Assembly (NCBI RefSeq): GCF_026151205.1
Contig: NC_087076.1
Span: 17,267,919 to 17,331,918 of the forward strand
Reading direction: 5' to 3'
Origin: Bolinopsis microptera
Taxonomy: Eukaryota; Ctenophora; Tentaculata; Lobata; Bolinopsidae
DNA length: 64,000 nucleotides
The notes under the pieces were generated by a model. It was given only the letters and a program-made list of their open reading frames with translations, was not told the DNA's origin and did no database searches. Of this stretch, positions 1 through 11,284 are shown in pieces. Every line of letters begins with the position of its first letter. The stretch's first letter is position 1. Position numbers and translations under genes: made by a program.

Positions 1-708
1 TTGAGCACAACGCTCCAAGTGGATGATTGTGCAATTATGGCATTGACGGCACCTACCAGGAAGGATATTCTCTGATTCTTATATAACAGATTCCAGTATA
101 TCCCTTCAGCGTCCAGACAAGATCTGACCACTTTTCGGAGTTTCTTTTTGTAGCAATTGCTGGGCGAGCTACAACCTGAGATAGCAAAAGTTACATTTGT
201 ATCAAATCTCTCTGGAGTTAACAGATACGAAGTGCAAATCATCTGCATGCATTTAATCAAAGAAATGAGAACATGTGTTTCATGCAGGGATGCTGTTTCA
301 TGCAGGAATGCTGTACCATGGGTGAAAAATTCATAAATGCTAAAAATGATGTAGTGGTTCAACTTCAGTTTATTGGAGTTTACATAGGTGAAGCCGAAAC
401 AAAAACAAATTTCTAGGTCGTGCAAATTATATTTTATTCGAGTAAAAGAAGAAGTGTACCATATTTTTTCGTTGACGTTTATAAAACCAAGGTCATGCAA
501 TCTATTCAAGTTAATTAAAGAAGCAACAAGATAAAGTTTCTAAATAAATTATAAAATACCATGGAAATATATAGTGATATAAATTGTCAGAACAAACGGA
601 ACTTGTTGCTGCCATGTGCATTAAACACTATTGCATATTGGAAGGTATCTTTGGAAAACCCAAACTATGATCACAACTAAGCAGCACAGTCAGGACGTTC
701 TGGTTCAA
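1..708. other. No gene seen
   Basis: AT-rich sequence without a supported exon, RNA gene or clear repeat border. A short local direct repeat (tttcatgcaggaatgctgt-like, around 275-315) is the only structure noticed. Confidence 0.5.
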
Positions 709-732
709 AACATTTATCTTAATTTAACCCAT

Positions 733-1482
733 TTAAGCAACTGGTATGCAGGCCGTGAGTTTTAAGTCATTCCTAACGAATTCAGTTATAAACATCGATA
801 AGTTTAGACACGGATTTCGAACGAGCGAAGACTCACCAAAATCAAAGTTTCTCCAATTCAAAATGGTACTAATGTTTTTCTTGAGAGCATCTTTTTGGTC
901 GATAAGCTTTTGCACTAAATGATCAGCATGAAATGAACGATCTTCCTGCTGAAAATGACCAGCCATATGCTTCACTAGGGGACAGTTCCACTGGTAAACG
1001 ATGCAGTTCAAGCAAAGGTCGACTAAATCAACCTCTTGGGGAATCCTATGACAATGAATGTGGCAGTTTTGGATAGTAAGGTAGCGGGAATATGTGGTGA
1101 GACAGTTGGCAACTTTGTTGCCCATTACTCCCTTACCGCTATTAGTAGGATTGGCACATTTTTGATGACACATCAAATTAGAAATCTCTTTTCGTATCGT
1201 TAGTCCTCTTTTATCGACTTTTCTGATGGATCCCACAAAATCATCCATAGAACCGATTTTAAACAATTTCCTTTTATTTCTAATTTGCTCACACCCAATT
1301 TCATCGACGAAATTATTGACATCAAAATTTCCCTGGTATACGTTGAAGTCATAGATAAACCCTTCAAACGAACGCAAATGCATCACACCGATGTCCTGGA
1401 TGAAACCATCGTTGAGGTCACAGCCGATGGTGAAGAATATCGGAAAGTAAATGGTCCTGTAAATCCGTTTAAATGCTGACAT
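733..1482 (-). pseudogene. piggyBac-like transposase fragment
   Basis: A 249-residue open frame starting at an ATG. Seen: residues ~35-50 read LRSFEGFIYDFNVYQG, which resembles the piggyBac/PGBD transposase segment ending in YDF.VYxG. About 40 residues later VGSIRKVDKRGLTI resembles the piggyBac VGTxRxNRKGLP segment, and a Cys/His-rich tail follows (CHQKCAN, HIHCHR, CLNC). The catalytic N-terminal part of the family (over 500 aa normally) is missing, so this is a fragment or an exon of a degraded element. Its nearly identical neighbour copy (2226-3650) is broken by indels. Family assignment rests on two short motifs. No flanking TTAA duplication was established. Confidence 0.45.
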
Positions 1483-1932
1483 CAGTTGCCCTTTTGAGAG
1501 GTGTATGTCTATGTCACTTGTTCCCCTCGGTTCGAGAGGTTTAAGAGGTCCATACTGCTCAGTCCTGGATGTGTAAAAGAATGAACGGCCCTAATTAAAT
1601 CAGCCTGTCAAATAAATCAAATCAAATCAAATGTGCAATCAAATCAAATGTGCAGCAAAATCCCGTAACACTTACAATTGGCTCGTTACATTATTTTGGG
1701 TAACTTAGTCACATGACAATTACAACATGCCATGCAATTATTTCCCACCACTGCAACTGATCACAGCAAACACGTTTGTAAGAGTACCAAGTGTTTTTAA
1801 TGATCAGTTTGTACTTATGAGGGGTCGTTCACATACTACGTCATCAGCCAGGGGCCGCGGGGAGGGGGTTTCCAAAATTTCATACGTGCACACCAACTGT
1901 GGATCACATTTTGCTAAGTACACTAACTGTGT

Positions 1933-2003
1933 ACTGTTCACTGGATATACTAACTATGTATCTAACCTGATTAGATATACAGTTAGTATATCCAGTGAAC
2001 AGT
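1933..2003. repeat. 71-bp hairpin in copy A
   Basis: ACTGTTCACTGGATATACTA is followed about 30 bases later by its reverse complement, giving a near-perfect stem with a small loop around cctgattaga. The same hairpin occurs at 3372-3442 in copy B, so it belongs to the duplicated unit. It may be a small palindromic element or an end of one. Confidence 0.8.
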
Positions 2004-2225
2004 AATCACTCTTATTTAATAAATATAAGTATTACACTTTTACATTTGTTGCTAAATTGTAGCTCTGTTATCACTTATCGCTTAGCTATCTCTGTTAAAT
2101 CCGACACGGCTTGTTTAACCGCCACAGTCTTACCTTGTATACACATGTTACTTAATCATAATTGAAGGGTTTGGTTGGTAAACCAGGATTTAACGGTATC
2201 TTGCACACACGTTCGGCCCCTCAAC

Positions 2226-3650
2226 ATTTATCTTAATTAACCATTAAACGAACTGTATGCGGCCGTAGTTTAAGTCTTCCTACGAATTCAGTTATAACAT
2301 CGATAAGTTAGACACGATTTCGACGAGCGAAGCTCAACCAAATCAAGATTTCTCCAATCATAAATGTACTAATTTTTTCTTGAGAGCACTTTGGTCGATA
2401 ACTTGCCTAAATATCAGCATGAAATGATATCTCCTGCTGAAAATGACCAGCCATTGCTCACTAGGACGTTCCACTGGACAACGATGCAGTTCAAGCAAAG
2501 TCGACTAATCACTCTTGGGGCAATCCTATGACAATGAACCTGTCAGTTATTGATGGAGGTAGATATGTGTGACATTGCAACTTTGTTGCCCATTACAGAC
2601 CTATTCGCGATAGTAGATTGGCACATTTTTGTTGACACATCAAATTAGAAATCTCTTTCGGTATAGTTAGTCCTCTTATCGACTTTCTGATGGTCCCCAA
2701 AATCATCCATGAACCGATTTTAAACAATGTTCCTTTTGTTCTAAGTTGCTCACACCCATTCATCGACGAAATTTTGACTTTCAAAATTTCCCTGTATAAG
2801 TTGAAGTCATAGAAAACCCTTCAAACGAACGCAAATGCTCACACCGATTGTCCTGATAACCACGTGAGGTCACAGCCGATGAGAATATCGGAAAGTAATT
2901 TCCTGTAAATCCGTTTAAATGCTGACAATCATTGCCCTTGAGAGGTGTATGTCTAAGTCACTTGTTCCCCTCGTCAGAGGTTTAAGAGGTCCATACTGCT
3001 CAGTCCTGGATGGTGTAAAAGAATGAACGGCCCTAAATAAATCAGCCTGTCAAATAAATCAAATCAAATCAAATGTGGCAATCATATCAAATTGTGCAGC
3101 AAAATCCCGTAACACTTACAATTGGCTCGTTACATTATTTTGGGTAACTTAGTCACATGACAATTACAACATGCCATGCAATTATTTCCCACCACTGCAA
3201 CTGATCACAGCAAACACGTTTGTAAGAGTACCAAGTGTTTTTAATGATCAGTTTGTACTTATGAGGGGTCGTTCACATACTACGTCATCAGCCAGGGGCC
3301 GCGGGGAGGGGGTTTCCAAAATTTCATACGTGCACACCAACTGTGGATCACATTTTGTACACTATCTGTGTACTGTTCACTGGATATACTAACTATGTAT
3401 CTAACCTGATTAGATATACAGTTAGTATATCCAGTGAACAGTAATCACTCTTATTTAATAAATATAAGTAATTACACTTTTACATTTGTTGCTAAATTGT
3501 AGCTCTGTTATCACTTATCGCTTAGCTTATCTCTGTTTAATATCCGACACAGCTTGTTTAACCGCCACAGTCTTACCTTGTAATACAAAGTGAATTACTT
3601 AATATAATTGATAGCGGGTTTGTGGAAGCGCTAACATGGATTTAATGGTT
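2226..3650. repeat. Tandem repeat unit, copy B (deletion-rich)
   Basis: Second copy of the 709-2205 unit. From about 2226 to 3050 it matches copy A except for a single-base deletion roughly every 8-15 bases and very few substitutions. From about 3050 to 3540 it is almost identical to copy A (1610-2100). The transposase-like frame is destroyed. The pattern resembles uncorrected long-read sequence more than evolutionary decay. See findings. Confidence 0.8.
3372..3442. repeat. 71-bp hairpin in copy B
   Basis: Same inverted repeat as at 1933-2003, with intact arms. Confidence 0.8.
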
Positions 3651-4221
3651 TATCTGCTGGCTACATCGTATCGAGCTTTCTTTCAGACATTTTGTATCTA
3701 TATGGAGTATAGACGGAGTGACGTCTGGTCCTTATTCGGTTTCCGGTGTGATCACGTCTCATCATGTTGAATACTCAGCGGAACCTGGAGACTCACGTAG
3801 ATTTTCCAAACCTTTAATTTGCAATCTCTGTAATCTACTCCGGAGCTGAACGTCCTTCCAAAACTAGATTTCTAGCCAGAGTTGCACAACGAGCTAGAGC
3901 CCACGCCTCAGGATCAGCTCACCACCACTCCGAAGCTGCTACCTCTTTGTGCTACCTCCCAACCTGACCCTTAGAGAGGAGGAATTCGTCTGCTTCGACG
4001 GCAGTACAGACAAGGGATCTATATATGAAGAATCTTTTGATCTTGATATTGATTGTGGTATAATAGTGCTAGATTTCGAGCGTGCTTCCGTGAATGCTTT
4101 CACACTGGTGTTTGATCAGTGAATGACCGACGTGAATTACAATATCCACCTCCTACTTGACGCTGTTAAAGCATACATGGCTTTGAAGGACTTGAGATAG
4201 CTGAAGATAGCTGAACGAAGG

Positions 4222-4443
4222 ATGAGTCTCGCAGGTCTTCTAGCCAGACGTGAAGAACTTCTGAGTCATCAACTTCTCTTCTGGGAACCCCTTCAAGGAC
4301 ATCGTCGAAGGGGAAGACCACACCTTACATATATTGACATCCTTCGGAAGGACAGCAAGGAGATTAACAAACTCCTGCTGGATAGACAGATTTGGAAAAA
4401 ACTATCTCTGTTAGGACGTTTAAGCCGCCCTAAGTCGAAGTAA
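4222..4443 (+). pseudogene. LINE ORF2 C-terminal relic
   Basis: A 73-residue frame with FWEPLQGHRRRGRPHLTYID, then a conserved DR.IWKKL-type ending. Many non-LTR retrotransposons of the jockey/CR1 side end with 'G.R.RGRP..TY.D.L..D' and a final 'DR..W'. Only this terminal piece survives and no reverse transcriptase domain is seen upstream (3651-4221 is non-coding in all frames). Assignment is from the motif only. Confidence 0.5.
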
Positions 4444-4559
4444 GTCGAAGTCGAGGACTTGAAGCTTGACGAAACTCTTAATTGTTATCGATGAGGCCAA
4501 TTTCCTGTTTATTTGACGTATGATGTAATACGAAGTGTTTGTTTTGATTTTAAACCTGG

Positions 4560-5282
4560 TGAAGTAACCAACCATGAATATTCTAGCTCTGCAGCAATGC
4601 ATTCAAGAAGGCCGAGTCGACAAAATTGCTTCAGGCTGAGCTTATTTGCGAATCATCAGGTACGTATCTTGTTAGGCGTTGCACCCAGGGGCCCGCTAGT
4701 CCAATTCATGTAGTTCATAATAAGAATGGTTGGGAGTGTACTGCACCTCTTTGTCGTGATTTCTACAACTTCAACAGCGGTAGCTTAAATCCAGGTTTTT
4801 TGTGTCAACACGTAGCTTGTGTAAACCGCAACCTTAATGTTCAGCCTGATTAGATAATGTCCTAACATATGATAGTTTTGGTGATGATGATAAGAACCTC
4901 ATATTGGCTTTTTGTAAAATAGCGAAGGATTTCGGTCTTCCAGTAATGAAGCAGCACATTCCCACTATGGTAGATATATACAGTACTTCTCGATATATCT
5001 ACTATAGTGTGTTTGCTGGTGATGAGAAGCCGAAATACTATAGCAAGTTATGATCGCTGTAGTAAAACACATAAATGTGATTGTGGTATTAAATCTTGTC
5101 TTCATCGAAAAGTTGCTGGTCTTGCATCAGAGATTAATCCGCTTATGGGTGAGTCACGCCCCGAGGATGACAGTGACCCCAATGAACTCATGTTCGCAGA
5201 ATCGATGATGCAATATGTCCTAAAGAACAAAGTCATTCCCTTTGACGTGACTGAATTTAAGAATCAATCACCAAACATGTAG
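4560..5282 (+). pseudogene. Relic with SWIM-like Cys/His clusters
   Basis: Two overlapping short frames hold zinc-binding-like clusters. At 4626-4853 the segment WECTAPLCRDF, then PGFLCQHVACV, resembles the SWIM pattern CxC..CxH. At 5070-5120 HKCDCGIKSCLHRKVAGL resembles a second 'CxC..C.HR' cluster. The second continues into an acidic stretch to a stop at 5282. The reading frame shifts between them (an in-frame stop occurs near 5050), so this is a broken coding region, probably from a mobile element. No specific family is claimed. Confidence 0.35.
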
Positions 5283-6460
5283 AAAATTTTCTTAAATCTG
5301 GTCATGCTGATGAGATAAATAGAATAAGTTACTTCATTTTCATTGCTAGTTCTGTAAGACATATTCGTGCCGTGATTTGAGAGAGTTGTCGCTCATATAT
5401 TAAAATGCTCTTCCGGTCGAAGTTTCATAACAGCTCCCTGCTCCATCTTCTTTTGAACAAGTCAATTCTGCAAAGTCCTCGGCTCATGCACCGGACATCA
5501 GTAATGAGTCAAGCGGTACAATTTAAATATGTAGTTCTACCACTATGCAATATGAATACATCAATGTTCAAACAGTATATTAAGTATTTGATCTGTATTA
5601 TCTCAGTGGTTTAGCTTATGATAAGAAATATTGGCAAAAATTACAATGAAGTTTTTGATATTTAGTTATTTGTTTTAGGGAAAGATTGGAATTTGTTTTT
5701 AACTATCCCTTGTTTAGAACTTTTATTTAATAATAAAGTATTGAAATTGAATGCAGTACCGATTTAATAACTTTAATCTCTCCATAATACGAGTTACTAA
5801 TTCTTGAATTTGTTTCAATATAACAAGTATCAACTCAAGTTTTAAATAATAATTAATACTGTGTGTTTCTTGTGTCTTCGTCAACATTTATAAGTATAAT
5901 CAATAACTATAACAGCACCTCAAAAATTAGGCCTTGATTACGTAATATTGCTGTCAGGAGAGGTTGGGTCTTGATTACGGTTCATTAGTATTACAGAGGG
6001 GGAGGTGGTAAGAATTGCCAAAAATTGATCACGTAGGTAATATGTTAACGACCCCTATACTAAGGGGAGCATTTTTTACCTTAACCTACTATAACGTTAT
6101 CACACAAAACAATGTAATCTTACCTCGCAAAGACTTCGATAGGAAACTCCTGCGCCCATTTACCAATGAAAATATCCCCTAACTGTGACGAATTGAAAGA
6201 GATTTTCACACATGTAAGATGGTAGTTAGAGTTGGCGTCAGGTAAAGCCCAGAGTGGTTTAGCTGGTTCAGGTGGAAGGTAGTAGCTGTTCTCAAGAAAT
6301 CTCGTCCCTTTTCCCTTACTGTTCGATATAGAACCCCTTTAAAGGAGTGACAGTTAATTTCCTTACGCTGAATACTAAAAACTGTGTAACATTTAAAACT
6401 GGAAAGGATTCTTTCAGCAAATTTAATTTAGAGGGGAAATGTAAACACTATACATAGGTT
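5283..6460. other. Gene-free stretch
   Basis: AT-rich, with no supported exon. At 6012-6056 the sequence ending GTTAACGACCCC is the inverted form of the GGGGTCGTTCACATATTACG MITE end seen near 1820 and 45324, so a degraded member of that family lies around 5910-6056. Confidence 0.4.
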
Positions 6461-6473
6461 GGGGCTTATTTTT

Positions 6474-6530
6474 CAGTCACTGAGTGCCCGATTGAAACAA
6501 TTCTGTCTGGTATGACTTGCTATTATCACT
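6474..6530. repeat. Fragment of the mariner-type MITE
   Basis: CAGTCACTGAGTGCCC followed by CTGGTATGACTT matches the left internal part of the elements at 20159 and 41082. The terminal repeat is missing on the left and a C16-type homopolymer follows at ~6570, so this is a truncated third copy. Confidence 0.75.
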
Positions 6531-6732
6531 CAATCTCATTCGGGGAATGCATGGTTATTGGTCATGTTATAACCCCCCCCCCCCCCCTGTAATCTGTATG
6601 TTTACAAAAGCATACCTCACTAATAGCCATTTCTTTTGCTCGTCTTGTTTTTCTATGACGGTAAAGGTCATGTCTTCAAGGTGTACCGTCGCTAAACAAA
6701 CCGGGAATCTAAGTAAATATTTGTAGAAATAC

Positions 6733-7497
6733 GGGGGTGATGCAACGTCAATTAATGTCAATTAATGTCAATTAATGTCAATTAATGTCAATTAATGTCA
6801 ATGTCAGTTTTGCAAAATTTTGGAATACTGACATTAATTGACACGATATTTTTCGACCAGAGATTATGTAGTTCTACCATATTTTTAGCACTTTAGAACG
6901 TTTATATCATCAAGTTATTCACTACTATCACATATGGAAATGTGAAATGTGAAAAAAATTCAGATCATTAAACGATAAAACTAAAATAATACGGTTTTCC
7001 GAAATTTAATTTTCTTAAATGGGCGTGGCCATCCAAGGGCGTGGTTCTCAACATCATCAGAACTTAAAACCCACATTAAACGAAATGCCTTCATGACATT
7101 TATATTTGAATAACGAATCTTAAACAGCTAACATTACTCCTTCATACAAAAAAAGCCGATTCTAGATATTTTACCTGTATAAGAAACCAATAAAATATGG
7201 GCGTGGCCGGTGGGGACCGAAGATGGAAGAGTTGGAAGCTGAAATTTTTTTGGCGGAACCTAAGGATCAACAGATAAGAACATACTCATAATTATTCAAG
7301 GACATTTTGTTTTTTTGAACCGGTCTAACTTACATAGACGTGAATATCTTGAATATTTATCGAATAATGATAATCTCAAATTTCAAGACAAATTAATGTC
7401 AATTAATGTCAATTAATGTCAATTAATGTCAATTAATGTCAATGTCAGTTTGGGGTTTTTATGGAATACTGACATTAATTGACGTTGCATCACCCCC
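6733..7497. mobile_element. Non-autonomous hAT-like MITE, copy 1
   Basis: A 765-bp element flanked by a perfect 8-bp duplication AGAAATAC (6725-6732 and 7498-7505), the target-site size typical of hAT transposons. Termini are inverted: GGGGGTGATGCAACGTCAAT at the left and its complement at the right. Each end carries five to six tandem copies of the 10-mer GTCAATTAAT, followed by GTCAATGTCAG and, after ~20 bases, an inverted TGACATTAATTGAC, so each end is also a hairpin. The interior has no ORF. It shares about 95% of its sequence with the copy at 14610-15410. Confidence 0.92.
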
Positions 7498-7505
7498 AGA
7501 AATAC

Positions 7506-8120
7506 TGGGAAAATTGGGAATTTCCATTTCACTTTTATACTTTAAATTTAAATAATAATAATCAACATGGACACAAATTCGCTCGACCCTCGCGCACGAC
7601 TCCAAATTAAAATATTCGTTTTCACCTTCCATCGTCGGTTTTCTGATATCGCATACAGAACGTAGGAGTGAGAAGACTGGAATACCCGAAGTCACGTGTC
7701 TGCTGGTTAACCACGACTTTAAGGGAAGCGGTGTCCTCTCCTGTGAAGTCGACAAAAACCCTCTTTATCGTATCTGAGTAAAAAGGAGAATACTAGTATT
7801 TGACTATTTCTCGGGTGATGAAAACGATACCAATCATACTACTATTATTATTAGTGATTATCTCATATTTTTGTTTCATTGATGGACGAGCGTACTTGAC
7901 GGTCCAGGCACCAGGATCACCGAACGTCTAGTGATAGGGGGTGTGGACACACTCAGCCAACACCCCTATCTCGAAGTGATACAATTTACCCGAACAAGCA
8001 ATCCAAGGATAATCGAACATAATGCGAACCAGTGCAGGAATTGATCGTCAATTGAGTTCGCCAAATAAATGTAGCTCAAATGTTCCTCTTGATCAATACT
8101 ATTACTATTAGAAAACATTA
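7506..8120. other. Gene-free stretch
   Basis: No supported exon. A 98-residue open frame overlapping the MITE end on the minus strand has no recognisable domain and is treated as chance. Confidence 0.4.
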
Positions 8121-8396
8121 AGGGGCCATCTACCGGACGTCCGGCAAATAGGAAGGGGGTGGTTTATGAAAATCCGGAAATTTTGGCTGAATTAACAAAA
8201 AAGTCCGATTAATTTCAGCTCTTTGAATTTGATTAACAATGAATTTGAGTTGGTTTTATTTGTACTCTTAAAAGTAGCTGGAAATCCGAACGTCCGGGGG
8301 AGGGGGTGGTTTTGAAAATTCGGACACACCCGGACAGGAGGAGGTCTGAAATTCTGCGATTTTGGCAGACGTCTTAAGTCTAAGTAGATGGCCCCT
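8121..8396. mobile_element. 276-bp MITE with AGGGGCCATCTAC ends
   Basis: The left end AGGGGCCATCTAC is matched by GTAGATGGCCCCT at the right end as an inverted repeat. The interior contains repeated GGACGTCCGG-like and GGAGGGGGTGG-like stretches and no ORF. Target duplication is unclear (TTA/TAA at most). Confidence 0.75.
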
Positions 8397-9203
8397 AACC
8401 CGGATCGGATCCATGCTCATCGTTGCATAAGGTGCAAAGATTGCATCAGGTTTTGAACAGATTTAACATCTCATTTCTGATTACTGTTACAGTTAAAGCA
8501 CACGATGTACTAGTTCAGAAACAACTTTCAATCGACGAGCAGACATCCGGGTCTGGAATCAAGCTTTAAGTATCAAACTTAAACTTAAAGTATAAAAGGC
8601 TAAACAAAAAGATAACCAACCTGACTGTCCAGAGATGAGGGATATTGTAAACTTGATTGTGAGAGTCAAAAAGAACCAGATCTTGAGTAGAGACATCACT
8701 TCGTCCTGACTTCCTTAGAGCTAAAATAATAATGGTCCTGAGCTGTTTTGTGTTTGATCGCCTCAAATTTACTGGGTAACAACCATTTTGGAATTATTGG
8801 TGGCGTACAACTGCTAAGCAGATAAAAACTAGATACGGTGTAGGGTAGGGTTCTGAAGAATATATTTATTTCCATGAAGAAAGTAATCCTAACCCCTCCT
8901 TGGCATCGTTCGACTGAGTAAGAAATGGACGAGCAGTAGTGTTATGGAAACTTGCTAAACAAATACACATCGAATAAGCCGTCAGCATAAGCGGTAAACA
9001 ACCGGCAGTTATGTTAACTTTAAGTTATTGCTCACGAAGTAATTTCCTAGACTGGATGAAAAGCTACCGATAGACAAGACACGTGACTTCATCCTTTTTA
9101 TCGCTTAACTTTCACTATCAAACCCCGCATGATGTAAATACCAACTAATCACGCGTTTTTACCTTTAAAATTCTACATAGAGTCGGTTGTAGGGCTAGCC
9201 GCT
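8397..9203. other. Gene-free stretch
   Basis: No supported exon or repeat border seen in this AT-rich stretch. Confidence 0.4.
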
Positions 9204-9434
9204 AGGGAGCGTTCACATATTATCAAGTCGGCAGCAGAGGGGGGATTTTGAAATGCTGACGGGGGAGGTCTAAACATTGCTGACGTCAGCAAAAATACGT
9301 GAATTTTGGCAAAAATTGTTGTGTCGTATAGTTAAGGCAGGGGGGGGGGGGGGGGGGCTGCTCAATGCTGACAGTGCTGGGGATGTAATTGACCAAAGTC
9401 TTGCGACGTCATATGTTATTGTTAACGTTCCCCT
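9204..9434. mobile_element. Degraded MITE with poly-G core
   Basis: Left end AGGGAGCGTTCACATATTAT and right end GTTATTGTTAACGTTCCCCT are imperfect inverted repeats. The interior holds AAATGCTGACGGGGG, a TGACGTCAGCA box, AATTTTGGCAAAAATT and a homopolymer of about 18 G at ~9340. The same layout recurs at ~30530-30680, so this is a family. Confidence 0.6.
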
Positions 9435-10420
9435 GCGCACTACGAGATCAGGGTCCTAACAGTCATTATTTTTAAAGCAAATTTACTTTGATAGTTACTA
9501 CAAGCTAAAGGTTATCAGAGATTTCTCTACATCGTCAATATGATATTCATATATTATACACTATACAGGACTATATCATTCAGACGAATGATATTGCAGA
9601 TCTTGAATCTCAGTTTCGATTTTGTTGTAAAGATACTATGGTCATTCAAAACTCACATTCAATGTAAATTTTCTGGTGGGCCTTATTTGCACTGAAAACT
9701 GGTGTTATATGAGCTATTTCATTCGGTAACTGTACATAATGGCATAAAACCAGCTTAGAGAATGAAATACTTCCCAAACATGATAAAAAATATGGTCAAT
9801 CGTCCTAATTTGTATGGGCAATTGTAGTAGATTCTGATGTGTTCATTGCAATCAAGACTACTCTGTAGTAGCATACATTAATGCTCAAAACACATACTCA
9901 ACAGGGCAGACATTCCTAACACCCCCATTAGGGCCAGGGTAGTCCTACAATCTTCCAACTTAATTATCCTTATTCCGTATTCCATTAATTTGGCTATACC
10001 ACCATCTTGGGGCACAATTGAAAAAGAAGTTATCCGTTGTAAGGCAAAATAGAATTAAATACAATATTTACAAAGCATCAGTAACACAGGGTACACGTGA
10101 ACAAATTAAATATACGAAATAAAATGTGCTCTACTTTAACGCATAGCATTCATTTTTCAACAACATTAAAAGTTATGAGACTCGAGGTTCATTCATTTTG
10201 ATCAAAATATCGGATGAAAGAAAGATTGGGATATAATTACCACGTAAAGCTAAAAGGCGCTACCGTACGTACGTGCGCGCAAAATTTCTCATAAAGTGTT
10301 GAATGCGGACACCTTATTACAGTGGAAAATGGATAGCGCCACAAATAAAACACACATTTCCGAGCGCGCAGTGGCCAACATGTATTTTATGGCAACACCG
10401 GGGAGGATATGCAGGACATT
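9435..10420. other. Gene-free stretch
   Basis: Non-coding. The right part (to 10420) is the 3' flank of the minus-strand mitochondrial ribosomal protein gene. No repeat identified. Confidence 0.4.
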
Positions 10421-11017
10421 TCATCTCCCAGCGTCCTTTACACCAGAGCTGTCGTTAATGACACTCAATTTCTGATATTCCAAGGGTTTGTAATCATGTG
10501 CCATGAGACCCAACTCTCTAGCTGACTTTATACAATCACTGACGACTTGGTGTGACAGTTGACAAAGTCCTGTGGTATGAGGCCCTAACATCATCCCAGA
10601 ATTCGACACAAACTGATACAAGAATGCCACATTCTTATAAGTCACATTGATATTGTTATTACACAGAACACACCCGTCAGTTTTCTTCCACACCATATCC
10701 CCCTGACACAAGTATTCTCCCTCAACGAAGGGTCTGTGAGTTGGAACCTGATTAGGATTGGGAGCAGTTTTCTTGACAGGGGTGGTTGCAACCCTCGGTA
10801 CAAAACGCTCGATTGTTCCACGACCCGGCTTCTCAGAATTTGCGTCCAAGTTGGGAATCTCCAACTCTTTCACCATCCTCAAGTTTTCGGAAACTATCTT
10901 CTGTTTGTTATAGAAGACTTTGCGTTTGTCTACCGTTTCATAAATTTCACCATCTTGTATAAATCGTAGCTGTGAGAAGGTTATCCGAGAGACACCGAAT
11001 TTTCGCAAACAAATCAT
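10421..11017 (-). CDS. Mitochondrial ribosomal protein, bS18m family
   Basis: An intronless frame of 198 residues with an ATG start. The C-terminal half carries the bS18 signature: CVLCNNN, then YKNVAFLYQFVS, then TGLCQLSHQVV and an 'IKSARELGLM' ending, that is a CxxC-type first pair, the YKNV/QF core and the conserved TGLC cysteine. These are the residues that hold zinc in some S18 proteins and contact 12S/16S rRNA in mitoribosomes. The N-terminal ~90 residues are basic and unconserved, as expected for a mitochondrial targeting segment. Of the three animal paralogues, the GMML..TGLCQ..H spacing looks closest to MRPS18A (mL66), but MRPS18C is not excluded. It is the most downstream member of the minus-strand cluster, and a pyrimidine-rich stretch ending CTTCAAG lies just upstream of the ATG. 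Confidence 0.85.
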   Translation of the reverse strand: MICLRKFGVSRITFSQLRFIQDGEIYETVDKRKVFYNKQKIVSENLRMVKELEIPNLDANSEKPGRGTIERFVPRVATTPVKKTAPNPNQVPTHRPFVEGEYLCQGDMVWKKTDGCVLCNNNINVTYKNVAFLYQFVSNSGMMLGPHTTGLCQLSHQVVSDCIKSARELGLMAHDYKPLEYQKLSVINDSSGVKDAGR

Positions 11018-11284
11018 CTTCCTTGAAGGGTAAGAGGGTTATATCTTTCATGAAGAGATTATCTTATGATTGAGATGAATTCAAAATTTGATTCAGGTCT
11101 GTTTCAGATCCCATAATTTACTGATATGAAAATGTATATCATTCATTTTTCCACATTATTATTATTATGTTCACATGTATGCCAGTATGCATGTATGTAT
11201 GTATGCGTGTATGTATGTTAAGAATGACGACTCGAAAAATAAAACAAATTTGTTCAATAAATAAAAAGATTCTAAAAAATCAGA

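Larger units (their letters stand above)
709..2205. repeat. Tandem repeat unit, copy A (piggyBac-like insert)
   Basis: This ~1.5 kb block is repeated at 2226-3650 in the same orientation. It contains the minus-strand transposase-like frame at 733-1482, an ATCAA-rich stretch near 1615-1650, a conserved GGGGTCGTTCACATACTACG segment near 1820 typical of the MITE family seen elsewhere in the window, and a hairpin at 1933-2003. Copy A appears intact, whereas copy B is riddled with single-base deletions in its left two thirds. Confidence 0.85.

Noticed and set aside
7459-7755. 98-residue minus-strand frame
   Set aside because: Overlaps the MITE end, no domain, no splice context.
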